Shown here one piece after another: positions 8,134 to 15,838 of a stretch of 64,000 bases of DNA; position 1 is the first letter of the stretch; each line of letters begins with the position of its first letter. Below the pieces are notes generated by a model that saw nothing but the letters and a program-made list of their open reading frames with translations, was not told where the DNA came from and did no database searches. The position numbers were made by a program, and so were the translations under genes. Source of the stretch: Streptomyces flaveus (GTDB taxonomy: Bacteria > Actinomycetota > Actinomycetes > Streptomycetales > Streptomycetaceae); contig NZ_BMPQ01000018.1 of NCBI RefSeq assembly GCF_014647675.1, positions 107,725 through 171,724 on the forward strand. The letters are read 5' to 3'.

Positions 8134-8217
8134 TCAGAAGGTGCGACAGAGCATGGCGGCGACACGGCACAGGTCTACTGCCCGCCGCTTCGTCAGATCC
8201 GCCTGCTGTCGCTTCAT
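8134..8217 (-). CDS. Putative cysteine-responsive leader peptide (27 aa)
   Basis: Short ORF starting MKRQQADLTKRRAVDL and ending CRVAAMLCRTF, with two Cys residues near the end. It belongs to the actinobacterial putative leader peptide type found before sulfur-metabolism genes (family memory). The ATG has no Shine-Dalgarno site but lies 7 nt from a -10 box, so it should be translated from a leaderless mRNA. It is 155 nt upstream of the sulfurtransferase start on the same strand. Translation rate through the Cys codons may set read-through into the operon (inference). Confidence 0.75.
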   Translation of the reverse strand: MKRQQADLTKRRAVDLCRVAAMLCRTF

Positions 8218-8224
8218 GGGGTCG

Positions 8225-8254
8225 ATCGTAGGGATGGTGGGGGTGGCATGTCAC
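8225..8254 (-). promoter_or_regulatory. Leaderless sigma-70 promoter of the sulfurtransferase operon
   Basis: On the minus strand, GTGACA (8254-8249) and TACGAT (8230-8225) are separated by 18 bp. The leader-peptide ATG begins 7 nt after the -10 hexamer, so transcription should start at or next to the start codon. Confidence 0.65.
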
Positions 8255-8447
8255 CGGCGTGTCGGATGGTGAGACGCGATTGTCCGCGATACGGGATGAC
8301 GGGGCGGCAGGAGTCGCGTTCGTACGGCCGTTGCGGGCTCGTCACCTTCAGCACATCTGCTTCGCGGACGGAGGCGTCTCGCCTTTCGGACAGCAGGTCC
8401 ATTCGTACGAGTTGCCCTCGTACGGCCCGTCGTACTCCCCTGCCGTA

Positions 8448-9197
8448 CTACCCGACGAGCGAGACGTCCGAACCCCGCACCGTGATGTCGACGCCGTTCG
8501 GGGCCGCCTCGACCTTGTCGAGCTTGATGCCGCCGGGGAGGCCGTCGATGCGCTGCTGGAAGTCGGTGACCGTGCGGGCCTTGTCCTCGGCGAGCTGGAC
8601 GCCGAGGTTGGGGAGCGCGTCGGCGCGTGCCGTGACGGTGTCGCCCTTGACGCCGATCGTGCTCAGTACGGAGACCGGCTGGGGGAGCTTGGCGCCGAGC
8701 ACAGTGGCCTCGACCTCGACCTTGATCTTGCCGTTGCCGCCGTCGGAGAGGCCGACGACCTCGGCGGTGACTCCGTTCGTGAGCTGTACGGGTTCGGACT
8801 TGGCGGCCTTGAGGAGTTCGTCGTACGAGATCGTGGCCGTGCCGGTGGCCGAGGCGGCGGTGGCGGAGCTGTAGTTGCCGGAGAAGGCGACGCCGCGCAT
8901 CTGGGCGGTGAGGTCGTCGATACGGATCTTGTCGGGGCCGGTGTTCTGCGCGGTGCCGCCGGTGTCCGCCTCGAGGTTCTGGATGCCGACCTCGACCTCG
9001 TCGAGTTCGCCGCCGACGACCTGGGTGAGGAAGGGGAAGCCCTTGATCGACACGCTGGGTGTGCTGGCCAGGCCCTCGCTGGTCCGCAGCTTGTCCGCCG
9101 CCTCGTCCTCGGCGAAGCCGACGGCCACGCGGTCGGCGATGACGAAGAGCCCGCCCAGGATGACGGTGACGATCAGAAGTATTCGCAGTGCGCGCAT
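8448..9197 (-). CDS. DUF2993 (LmeA-like) protein, first copy
   Basis: LmeA-like family protein; LmeA of mycobacteria is a periplasmic phospholipid-binding protein needed for lipomannan elongation. Residues 1-20 form a signal anchor (ALRILLIVTVILGGLFVIADRVA). The DUF2993 core carries the motif GFPFLTQ followed by GGELDEVEV. It starts at ATG 9197 with GGGGGA upstream; GTG 9215 is an alternative. A 410-aa relative is encoded at 29799-31031. Confidence 0.8.
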   Translation of the reverse strand: MRALRILLIVTVILGGLFVIADRVAVGFAEDEAADKLRTSEGLASTPSVSIKGFPFLTQVVGGELDEVEVGIQNLEADTGGTAQNTGPDKIRIDDLTAQMRGVAFSGNYSSATAASATGTATISYDELLKAAKSEPVQLTNGVTAEVVGLSDGGNGKIKVEVEATVLGAKLPQPVSVLSTIGVKGDTVTARADALPNLGVQLAEDKARTVTDFQQRIDGLPGGIKLDKVEAAPNGVDITVRGSDVSLVG

Positions 9198-9366
9198 GTC
9201 TTGGTGTTCCCCCACCTCGGCATCGACGGCCTCCGGTGGCCGTCGAGCGAGGGTAACTCGGGTGGGGGTCCGGTCGTCGCGGACAAGGTGAGTTGTCGAT
9301 CACCTGTGACAGGTGGGGAGTTGGGGGCCTGGGGGGTTTTCGCCCCGCCTCGGCCCGGCGCCCGCC

Positions 9367-10851
9367 TCAGCCCAGCGCCCTGCCCAGCAGATAGACCGCC
9401 GGAGCCGCTGCCGCGAGCGGAAGGGCAACTCCCGCCGTGAAGTGGACGAAGCGGGACGGGTAGTCGTAGCTGGCGACTCTGTGGCCGATCAGGGCCGAGG
9501 CGCCGGCCGCTGCGCCGAGGAGGGCGCCGCCCGTGCCCAGGTCCGTCAGGGCGCCCAGTCCCAGGCCCATGCCCGCCGCCGCCAGCAGGGCGACCAGCAG
9601 TGACGCCGGTGTCGGGAGGGGGAGCGCGCGGGCCAGGATCGCCGCCGCCACCGCCACCGCGCCCACGGTCACCGCGTCCGCAGCCGCCGCGAGATGCCCC
9701 GTCGCGACGATGGCCAGCGCCGCGGAGGCGACCGTGGCCATCAGGCCGTACATGCGCTCGTCGGGTTCGGCGTGGCTGCGGAGTTGGAGGACCAGGGCGA
9801 GCAGGACCCAGATGCCGAGGGTGCCGAGGATGGCGGCGGGGGCGTTCTCGCGGCCGGCCGTGAGCAGTACGGCGTCCGCCGTGAGCGCGCCCGCGAAGGC
9901 CACCGCGATGCCCTGCCGGGCGGGCCACATACCGTTCAGCCGGAACCAGCCCGCCGCGGTCACCGCCTGCAGGATCACGAGCGGGACGAGGAGTGCGTAC
10001 TCGCCGATCGCCGCCGTTCCCGCGAGCAGCGCCCCGAGCACCGCCGTCAGTACGGCCGGCTGCCCGCCCGGTTCGATGATCGGCGAACGCCCCTCGGCGC
10101 GGGCACGCTGGGCGTCGGTGACCCGGGGGTTGCCGGTGACGGTGGGCGGCCCGTACGCGGGGGCGGGGTCGGAGGCCGGGACGGCGGCAGCCTGATCGCC
10201 AACTGCCGCCGACGGGGGCGCAGTTGGGGGCATGGGGGCAGGCATGGGTGCAGGTGCGGACGCGGGCGCGAAGTCCCCGTACGCAGGCCCCTGCACAGGC
10301 CCATGCCCGTGTCCCTGGCCGTGGCCCTGGTTCGCGTGGTTCCAAGCCGGAGCCGGAGGCTGGGCTCCGTACCCCTGAGACCGCTGGTCAGGCGTCGGAA
10401 CCTGAGCCGCATACCCCTGAGCCCCGTACCCCTGGGACGGCTGGTCCGACGCCGGAGCCGGAGCCCCGTACCCGGACGCCGGACCCTGAGCCCCGTACCC
10501 CGACGCCTGGACCCCGTACCCATGCCCCGTCCCGTACACCGGCTCTGCCGGAGCCTGACTCGGAGCGGGAGCCGGCGTCGGCGTCGGCGTCGGACCCGCA
10601 GCCGGAGTCGGAGCCTGAGCCTGAGCCGGAGGAGCAGCCGCCGCAGGACGCACATGCGTCTGCGTCTCCCAGGTCTGCCCCTCCCACTGCTGGGTCTGGT
10701 GCTGCGCGTCCTCGTCTGACTGCTGCTGCCCGGGCCAGCGGGGCTGCTGCTGAGGGGAGCCGTGCCCTTCGTGCGGCCCTCCCGCACTCTCGGCCTCTCC
10801 CCCACTCTCGGCTTCGCTCGAGCGGGGGGACCCCCACTGCTGGTTGCTCAT
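9367..10851 (-). CDS. Membrane protein with long Gln/Gly/Pro-rich cytoplasmic tail
   Basis: About 494 residues. The first ~245 are low complexity (repeated QGYGAQ/SGYGA and Pro-Ala runs, His-rich NQGHGQGHGHG), then come about nine or ten hydrophobic helices from PAVLTAVLGALL to the C-terminus. I recognise no family function; the layout resembles conserved streptomycete integral membrane proteins with YGAQ-rich tails. The preceding ThiS-like gene ends 9 bp upstream, and a GTG (10863) would even overlap it, so the two are cotranscribed. ATG 10851 is preferred because GGAGGG lies upstream. Confidence 0.7.
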   Translation of the reverse strand: MSNQQWGSPRSSEAESGGEAESAGGPHEGHGSPQQQPRWPGQQQSDEDAQHQTQQWEGQTWETQTHVRPAAAAPPAQAQAPTPAAGPTPTPTPAPAPSQAPAEPVYGTGHGYGVQASGYGAQGPASGYGAPAPASDQPSQGYGAQGYAAQVPTPDQRSQGYGAQPPAPAWNHANQGHGQGHGHGPVQGPAYGDFAPASAPAPMPAPMPPTAPPSAAVGDQAAAVPASDPAPAYGPPTVTGNPRVTDAQRARAEGRSPIIEPGGQPAVLTAVLGALLAGTAAIGEYALLVPLVILQAVTAAGWFRLNGMWPARQGIAVAFAGALTADAVLLTAGRENAPAAILGTLGIWVLLALVLQLRSHAEPDERMYGLMATVASAALAIVATGHLAAAADAVTVGAVAVAAAILARALPLPTPASLLVALLAAAGMGLGLGALTDLGTGGALLGAAAGASALIGHRVASYDYPSRFVHFTAGVALPLAAAAPAVYLLGRALG

Positions 10852-10859
10852 GATGCCCG

Positions 10860-11114
10860 TCACCCTCCTGCGAACGGCGGGAGCACCTCGACCGTGCCGC
10901 CCTCGGCCAGCCGTACCGTCTCATGTCCGCGGGTGCCCACGGGGTCACCGTCGATGAGGAACGAGCATCGCCGCAGGACGCGGACGAGTTCGCCGGGGTG
11001 TCGTTCGCGTGCCGCGTCGAGCGCCTCGGCGAGGGTCTCCGCCTCGTACGGCTCCTCGGCGACGCCGGCGGCGGCCTTGGCGGCGGCCCAGTAACGCACC
11101 GTGCCCTGTGCCAT
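10860..11114 (-). CDS. ThiS/MoaD-family sulfur carrier protein
   Basis: An 84-residue ubiquitin-like protein whose C-terminus ends in Gly-Gly (PPFAGG), the site where MoaD or ThiS is adenylated and thiocarboxylated. The core includes VRYWAAAKAAAG and LIDGDPV. It starts at ATG 11114 with GAGGAA 5 nt upstream. Whether it serves molybdopterin, thiamine or another pathway is not decided by the sequence, and no activating enzyme is nearby. Confidence 0.85.
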   Translation of the reverse strand: MAQGTVRYWAAAKAAAGVAEEPYEAETLAEALDAARERHPGELVRVLRRCSFLIDGDPVGTRGHETVRLAEGGTVEVLPPFAGG

Positions 11115-11175
11115 CACGTTCCTCGATCGGTGAGTCAGCGGGTGTCGGTCCATGGTGACGGTCGACACGGACAGG

Positions 11176-12051
11176 CTAGTCCGACGCGGAAGCCGCCCAC
11201 GCACCGATCCGCCCCAGCAGCGCATCGTCGGCCGCGTGCTCCGCGTGCCCCATGTCCGCCTCCAGCCACAGCTCGGCGTGGCCCTCGCCCGCGGCGGCCA
11301 GCATCCGGGGGTGGTCCAGTGGGAAGTAGCCGTCCAGTTCGCCGTGGACGATCAGCAGGGGTGTGGGGGCGATCAGCGGGACCGACTCGACCGGGGAGAG
11401 CGGGACCGGGTCCCAGTCGCGGTGGTGGATCCGGGTGCGCAGGCCGTAGCGGCTGATCGTGCGGCCCAGTGGGCGGGTCACCACCCAGTGCAGTCGCCGC
11501 ATGGGTGCCGTACCCCGGTAGTACCAGCGCGCCGGGGCGCTCACCGACACCACCGCGTCCGTATACGCTCCCGTGCGCCCCACCTGCCCCTGCTGCTCCT
11601 GACCGGGCCCCCGGCGGTGCATCGCCGCGTGCCGCAGCACCACGGATCCGCCCATCGAGAAGCCGACCGTGACGACGCGTGTGTGGCCCAGCTCTCGTGC
11701 CCAGGCGACCGCCGCCGCCAGGTCGAGCACCTCGCGGTCGCCCACCGTGGAGCGCCCGCCGGAGGCTCCGTGCCCCCGGAAGGAGAATGTGACGACGGCC
11801 GCGTGCTGCGCGAGGACGCCTGCCACCCGGCGTACGTGCGGCCGGTCGAGATCCCCGGTGAAACCGTGCGCGACGACGATCGCGAGCTCGTCGGAAAAAG
11901 ACGCCGACGTGCGCTTTCCGGGCTCGTAAGAGGCATCGATCGTGACCCCGTCGACCGTGCGCAGAAACCTCCGCCGCTCGGCTCGCCGGGCTGTCTCAAG
12001 TAGTGGACGATTAAAAGATCGCGTCACATGACCTGCCGGACCTTGGTTCAT
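11176..12051 (-). CDS. Alpha/beta hydrolase
   Basis: 291-residue alpha/beta-fold hydrolase. The nucleophile elbow is GFSMGG, with an acid in HGELDGYFP and the catalytic His in ADMGHAEHA. An HGFTG oxyanion-type motif precedes a SFRGHGASGG loop, typical of lysophospholipase-like or acetyl-esterase-like members. It is divergent from glnR with a 245-bp intergenic region. ATG 12051 is used; a GTG a few codons downstream is possible. The substrate is unknown. Confidence 0.85.
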   Translation of the reverse strand: MNQGPAGHVTRSFNRPLLETARRAERRRFLRTVDGVTIDASYEPGKRTSASFSDELAIVVAHGFTGDLDRPHVRRVAGVLAQHAAVVTFSFRGHGASGGRSTVGDREVLDLAAAVAWARELGHTRVVTVGFSMGGSVVLRHAAMHRRGPGQEQQGQVGRTGAYTDAVVSVSAPARWYYRGTAPMRRLHWVVTRPLGRTISRYGLRTRIHHRDWDPVPLSPVESVPLIAPTPLLIVHGELDGYFPLDHPRMLAAAGEGHAELWLEADMGHAEHAADDALLGRIGAWAASASD

Positions 12052-12120
12052 GTGGGCTATTCTGCTGGGTATGAGGACTCGGGCAGCGTAGCCCCCGAGT
12101 CCTTTTGCGCTTTCTGGAGC

Positions 12121-12143
12121 GCTGTATACGAACGCTGTATACG
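12121..12143 (+). repeat. Direct repeat GCTGTATACG x2 upstream of glnR
   Basis: Two identical 10-mers (12121-12130 and 12134-12143) with a 13-bp period, each containing TATACG, which resembles a -10 box. They lie 150-175 bp before the glnR start. Confidence 0.6.
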
Positions 12144-12243
12144 GCGGGAAAGCGCAGCCGCGGCGCCCGGGGACGCGGGAGCCGCAACAGTACGGAAGCA
12201 GTGCCGCAAACGTCCTCGCAGGGACCGAGGAGGAACCAGACGT

Positions 12244-12300
12244 ATGGGCGAGCGAATCAAGCACGGCCACAAGACGAACCGGGTAGGTGGGACACGATGA
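12244..12300 (+). CDS. Possible 18-aa uORF coupled to glnR
   Basis: ATG preceded by GAGGAGG at about 10 nt encodes MGERIKHGHKTNRVGGTR and stops in an ATGA overlap with the glnR start. The peptide is basic and of unknown function. It could couple translation, or be chance; conservation upstream of other glnR genes would decide. Confidence 0.35.
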   Translation: MGERIKHGHKTNRVGGTR

Positions 12301-13115
12301 GCTCTCTGCTGCTCCTGACCAATGCCCTTCAGCCGTCGACGGAGGTGCTTCCCGCTCTCGGCCTGCTTCTGCACAACGTGCGAGTGGCTCCGGCGGAAGG
12401 CCCCGCTCTCGTCGACACCCCTGGTGCCGACATCATCCTGATCGACGGCCGCCGTGATCTGCCGCAGGTGCGCAGCCTGTGCCAGTTGCTGCGGTCGACC
12501 GGTCCCGGCTGTCCGCTGATCCTCGTCGTGACGGAGGGCGGCCTCGCGGCCGTCACCGCGGACTGGGGCATCGACGACGTGCTGCTCGACACCGCCGGTC
12601 CGGCGGAGGTCGAGGCGCGGCTGCGGCTGGCCATGGGGCGCCAGCAGATCGTCAACGACGACTCCCCGATGGAGATCCGCAACGGCGATCTGTCGGTGGA
12701 CGAGGCGACGTACAGCGCCAAGCTCAAGGGCCGGGTCCTGGACCTGACCTTCAAGGAGTTCGAGCTGCTGAAGTATCTGGCCCAGCACCCTGGTCGCGTT
12801 TTCACCCGCGCCCAGCTCCTCCAGGAGGTCTGGGGCTACGACTACTTCGGCGGTACGCGCACGGTCGACGTCCACGTACGGCGGCTGCGCGCGAAGCTCG
12901 GTCCGGAGCACGAGTCGCTGATCGGGACCGTCCGGAACGTCGGTTATCGATTCGTTACGCCGGAGAAGCTGGACCGCACCGCGACCGAGCCGAAGGCCCC
13001 GGCAACCCAGCCAAAGCCGGAGGATGCGGACGAGACGGCGCATCTGGACGCCACCTCGGACGCCGAGCTCACGACGGAGGACGAGGAAGCCGCCGTACGC
13101 CCTGCCCAGAGGTAG
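12297..13115 (+). CDS. glnR: GlnR, global nitrogen-metabolism regulator
   Basis: OmpR-type orphan response regulator that controls glnA, amtB, nitrate/nitrite and urea genes in actinomycetes. The 272-residue protein matches S. coelicolor GlnR as I remember it from MSSLLLLTNALQPSTEVL through the winged-helix recognition region DYFGGTRTVDVHVRRLRAK. The receiver domain is atypical; in characterised GlnR the Asp pocket is not phosphorylated and dimerises constitutively. After residue ~230 a Pro/Ala/Glu-rich tail is probably disordered. ATG 12297 has AGGTGG 6 nt upstream. The gene stands alone, divergent from the hydrolase and followed by a lacI-type gene 23 bp downstream. Confidence 0.97.
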   Translation: MSSLLLLTNALQPSTEVLPALGLLLHNVRVAPAEGPALVDTPGADIILIDGRRDLPQVRSLCQLLRSTGPGCPLILVVTEGGLAAVTADWGIDDVLLDTAGPAEVEARLRLAMGRQQIVNDDSPMEIRNGDLSVDEATYSAKLKGRVLDLTFKEFELLKYLAQHPGRVFTRAQLLQEVWGYDYFGGTRTVDVHVRRLRAKLGPEHESLIGTVRNVGYRFVTPEKLDRTATEPKAPATQPKPEDADETAHLDATSDAELTTEDEEAAVRPAQR

Positions 13116-13138
13116 GTCCATCCGCGTAGACTCCGCGC

Positions 13139-14158
13139 GTGGCAAAGGTGACTCGGGATGATGTGGCGCGACTGGCGGGTACTTCCACCGCCGTCGTCAG
13201 CTACGTCATCAACAACGGACCCCGGCCGGTCGCCCCGGCCACGCGCGAGCGTGTACTCGCCGCGATCAAGGAGCTGGGGTACCGGCCCGACCGGGTCGCC
13301 CAGGCCATGGCCTCGCGGCGGACGGACCTCATAGGCCTGATCGTGCCGGACGCGCGCCAGCCGTTCTTCGGCGAGATGGCGCACGCGGTCGAGCAGGCCG
13401 CTTCCGAGCGCGGAAAGATGGTGCTCGTCGGCAATTCGGACTATGTCGGCGAGCGCGAGGTCCACTATCTGCGGGCCTTCCTCGGGATGCGGGTCTCCGG
13501 GCTGATCCTCGTCAGCCACGCCCTGAACGATCTGGCCGCCGCCGAGATCGAGGCCTGGGACGCCCGGGTGGTGCTGCTGCACGAGCGTCCCGAGGCGATC
13601 GACGAGGCCGGGGTCGTGACGGACGACATAGGCGGTGCCCAGCTCGCCACCAGCCATCTCCTGGAGCACGGTTACGAGTACGTGGCCTGTCTGGGCGGCG
13701 TCGCGGAGACCCCCACCGTCGGCGACCCGGTCTCCGACCACGTCGAGGGCTGGCGGCGCGCGATGCACGAGGCCGGGAAGTCCACGGAGGGTCGCCTCTT
13801 CGAGGCGCTCTACAACCGTTACGACGCGTACCAGGTCGGCCTGAAGCTGCTGGCCGGGCCGAACCGCCCGCCCGCGATCTTCTGCTCCACCGACGACCAG
13901 GCGGTCGGCATCATGCGGGCGGCGCGCGAGCTGCGTATCGACGTACCCGGCGATCTGGCCGTCGCCGGCTTCGACGACATCAAGGAAGCCGCGCTCACCG
14001 ACCCGCCGATGACGACGGTCGCGTCGGACCGCTCGGCGATGGCCCGCGCGGCCGTCGACCTGGTCCTCGATGACGGCCAGCGGATCGGCTCCCGGCGCGA
14101 GCGATTGAAGCTGTTTCCGTCGCGGCTGGTGGTGCGGCGGTCCTGCGGTTGTGACTGA
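13139..14158 (+). CDS. LacI-family transcriptional regulator
   Basis: 339 residues: a LacI helix-turn-helix and hinge (VTRDDVARLAGTSTAVVSYV, then RPVAPATRERVLAAI), followed by a periplasmic-binding-protein-like effector domain (LIGLIVPDARQPFFGEM). The effector sugar is unknown. The C-terminus ends SCGCD, giving a Cys-x-Cys pair. GTG is the start. It is only 23 bp after glnR and may be partly cotranscribed; no sugar genes lie nearby. Confidence 0.9.
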   Translation: MAKVTRDDVARLAGTSTAVVSYVINNGPRPVAPATRERVLAAIKELGYRPDRVAQAMASRRTDLIGLIVPDARQPFFGEMAHAVEQAASERGKMVLVGNSDYVGEREVHYLRAFLGMRVSGLILVSHALNDLAAAEIEAWDARVVLLHERPEAIDEAGVVTDDIGGAQLATSHLLEHGYEYVACLGGVAETPTVGDPVSDHVEGWRRAMHEAGKSTEGRLFEALYNRYDAYQVGLKLLAGPNRPPAIFCSTDDQAVGIMRAARELRIDVPGDLAVAGFDDIKEAALTDPPMTTVASDRSAMARAAVDLVLDDGQRIGSRRERLKLFPSRLVVRRSCGCD

Positions 14159-14181
14159 GGCCGCCAGGACCGGCGTACGAC

Positions 14182-14247
14182 GTCCGCCAGAACCCCTGTT
14201 TCACCGGCCGGGCGGCTTTATATCGGACAAACGCGGTTCTGGCGGAC
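14182..14247. repeat. 13-bp perfect inverted repeat with 40-nt spacer before htrA
   Basis: GTCCGCCAGAACC (14182-14194) and its exact reverse complement (14235-14247). The spacer includes the AT-rich TTTATAT. It lies between lacI and htrA and could be a terminator of the lacI-type gene with a long loop or a pair of operator sites. Confidence 0.65.
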
Positions 14248-14249
14248 TT

Positions 14250-14282
14250 CTCAGGTAGCCCTCAGGGACCTCTCATGCTTGC
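14250..14282 (+). promoter_or_regulatory. Three 11-bp direct repeats, probable response-regulator site
   Basis: CTCAGGTAGCC, CTCAGGGACCT and CTCATGCTTGC follow one another exactly, 18 bp before the htrA start codon. An 11-bp period of half-sites is what OmpR-family regulators bind. The cognate regulator is probably the one encoded at 15839-16573. Confidence 0.6.
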
Positions 14283-14299
14283 GCGCCAAGCTCTGAGTC

Positions 14300-15469
14300 A
14301 TGACCGAGAGCTTCCGCCGCAACGGCGAGTACCCCCAGGGCGAACAGCAGCAGCACCAGTCCGCGTACTCCCAGCAGGAGCACGCCACCTCACAGCAGGA
14401 GCCCTCCGCTTTCGCGGGACCCTCCGCGGGCACCCCCGTGAACCCGGAGTGGCCGCCTCCGCCGGCGTACGAGCCTCCGTACGCCTCCGGCCCGACGCAC
14501 AACCCGGGCCCGGCGCACGACCCGTCGCAGCACGCCGCCGCCCCGACCGCGCTCCTCACCGAGCCGGTCTCCGCCGGCGCCACCCGTCGCAGGCGCGCCC
14601 GGGGTCCGCTGGCGCTGCTGGCCGCCGTGGCGATAGCCGCCGCGGCCGTGGGCGGCGGCACCGCGTACGCCTTCCAGGAGCTGACCGGTGGCAACGACGT
14701 CGCCGCGACCAGCACCACCACGAACGTCGTGCCCACCGCCCAGAAGGGCACCGTCGCCGGGGTCGCCCAGGCGGTCAGCCCGAGCATCGTCGAGATCAAC
14801 GCGACCTCGTCGGTGGGCGAGTCCACCGGGTCCGGCGTGATCATCACCAGCGACGGCGAGATCATCACCAACAACCACGTCGTCTCCGGCGCCGACTCGA
14901 TCAAGGTGAGGACGAGCGACGGCAAGTCGTACTCCGCCGAGGTCGTCGGCACCGACAGCAAGAAGGACCTCGCGCTGATCAAGCTGCAGGACGCCTCCGG
15001 GATGAAGACCGCGACGCTCGGCAACTCCGACGGCGTCAAGGTCGGCGACGAGGTCGTGGCGATCGGCTCCCCCGAGGGCCTGACCGGCACGGTGACCAGC
15101 GGCATCGTCTCCGCGCTCAACCGTGACGTCACCGTCTCCACGGAAGAGGACCAGGGGCAAGGCCAGGGCCAGGGCGGCGGCAGCGGCCAGTGGCCGTTCG
15201 GCTTCGGCGGCCAGGAGTTCAACGGCGACACCGGTTCGTCGACGACGACGTACAAGGCGCTCCAGACGGACGCCTCCCTCAACCCCGGCAACTCCGGCGG
15301 CGCGCTGATCGACATGAACGGCAACATCATCGGCATCAACTCCGCGATGTACTCGCCGGCTTCGGCCACCTCGTCGAGCGCGGGCAGCGCCGGCCTCGGC
15401 TTCGCCATCCCGATCAACACCGTCAAGTCCGACCTGGCCACGCTGCGGGCCGGCGGCTCCGACAGCTGA
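14300..15469 (+). CDS. HtrA/DegP-like trypsin-fold serine protease, membrane-anchored
   Basis: Envelope protease of the HtrA/PepD type. A ~100-residue Gln/Pro-rich cytoplasmic N-terminus precedes one transmembrane helix (102-124) and the protease domain. The catalytic triad is His193 (NNHVV), Asp223 (KKDLALIK) and Ser332 (GNSGGAL). A Gly/Gln-rich loop (about 283-311) sits in the L2 region. Unlike most HtrA proteins it ends right after the protease domain, with no PDZ. It is followed by a small gene and a two-component system, as in the mycobacterial MprAB/PepD stress pathway. Confidence 0.92.
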   Translation: MTESFRRNGEYPQGEQQQHQSAYSQQEHATSQQEPSAFAGPSAGTPVNPEWPPPPAYEPPYASGPTHNPGPAHDPSQHAAAPTALLTEPVSAGATRRRRARGPLALLAAVAIAAAAVGGGTAYAFQELTGGNDVAATSTTTNVVPTAQKGTVAGVAQAVSPSIVEINATSSVGESTGSGVIITSDGEIITNNHVVSGADSIKVRTSDGKSYSAEVVGTDSKKDLALIKLQDASGMKTATLGNSDGVKVGDEVVAIGSPEGLTGTVTSGIVSALNRDVTVSTEEDQGQGQGQGGGSGQWPFGFGGQEFNGDTGSSTTTYKALQTDASLNPGNSGGALIDMNGNIIGINSAMYSPASATSSSAGSAGLGFAIPINTVKSDLATLRAGGSDS

Positions 15470-15496
15470 ACCCCCTCCGACCGGTAGGAGTACGTC

Positions 15497-15712
15497 ATGA
15501 TCAAGCAGGTTTCGCACACGGCGGCCGGCACCGACCCGGCCGGGTTCGCCCTGGCCCTTGAGGTGGCGTACGCACTGCACGCGCCGCAGACGCGGGCGCC
15601 GGAGGTGTCCGCGGTGTCTGCGGCCCCCCAGATGATGGGCCTGCGCGTCACTGCCGCCCGCCCGCACCGCCGCAAGGTGCCGCTGAACCGGCTCACGACG
15701 CTGCGCGGCTGA
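15497..15712 (+). CDS. Small conserved-looking hypothetical protein (71 aa)
   Basis: Starts at ATG 15497 with GGTAGGAG 7 nt upstream, 27 bp after htrA. The 71-residue product has no signal peptide, membrane helix or known motif; the second half is basic (PHRRKVPLNRL). It lies between htrA and the response regulator gene. The good ribosome site supports translation; function unknown. Confidence 0.55.
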   Translation: MIKQVSHTAAGTDPAGFALALEVAYALHAPQTRAPEVSAVSAAPQMMGLRVTAARPHRRKVPLNRLTTLRG

Positions 15713-15786
15713 TCCCGCCCGGCTCCTCCCACCCTTTACGCGCCCACCGGGAACCATGCGAGGCTGACAGCGTTCAACACCTTCAG

Positions 15787-15816
15787 TCATCCCATGTCAT
15801 CCCATGTCGTCCCACC
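15787..15816 (+). repeat. Tandem 10-bp repeat before the response regulator
   Basis: TCATCCCATG twice, then TCGTCCCACC, a diverged third copy. It lies 23-52 bp before the start codon; it may be a binding site or a simple slippage repeat. Confidence 0.5.
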
Positions 15817-15838
15817 GCATCCGAGGAACCCGAAGCCC

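Noticed and set aside
12028..12296. Longer start for glnR or a separate 90-aa gene
   Set aside because: The extension is not GlnR-like, and the ATG at 12297 has a good ribosome site and begins the known protein; only the last 18 codons of the other frame are kept as a low-confidence uORF.
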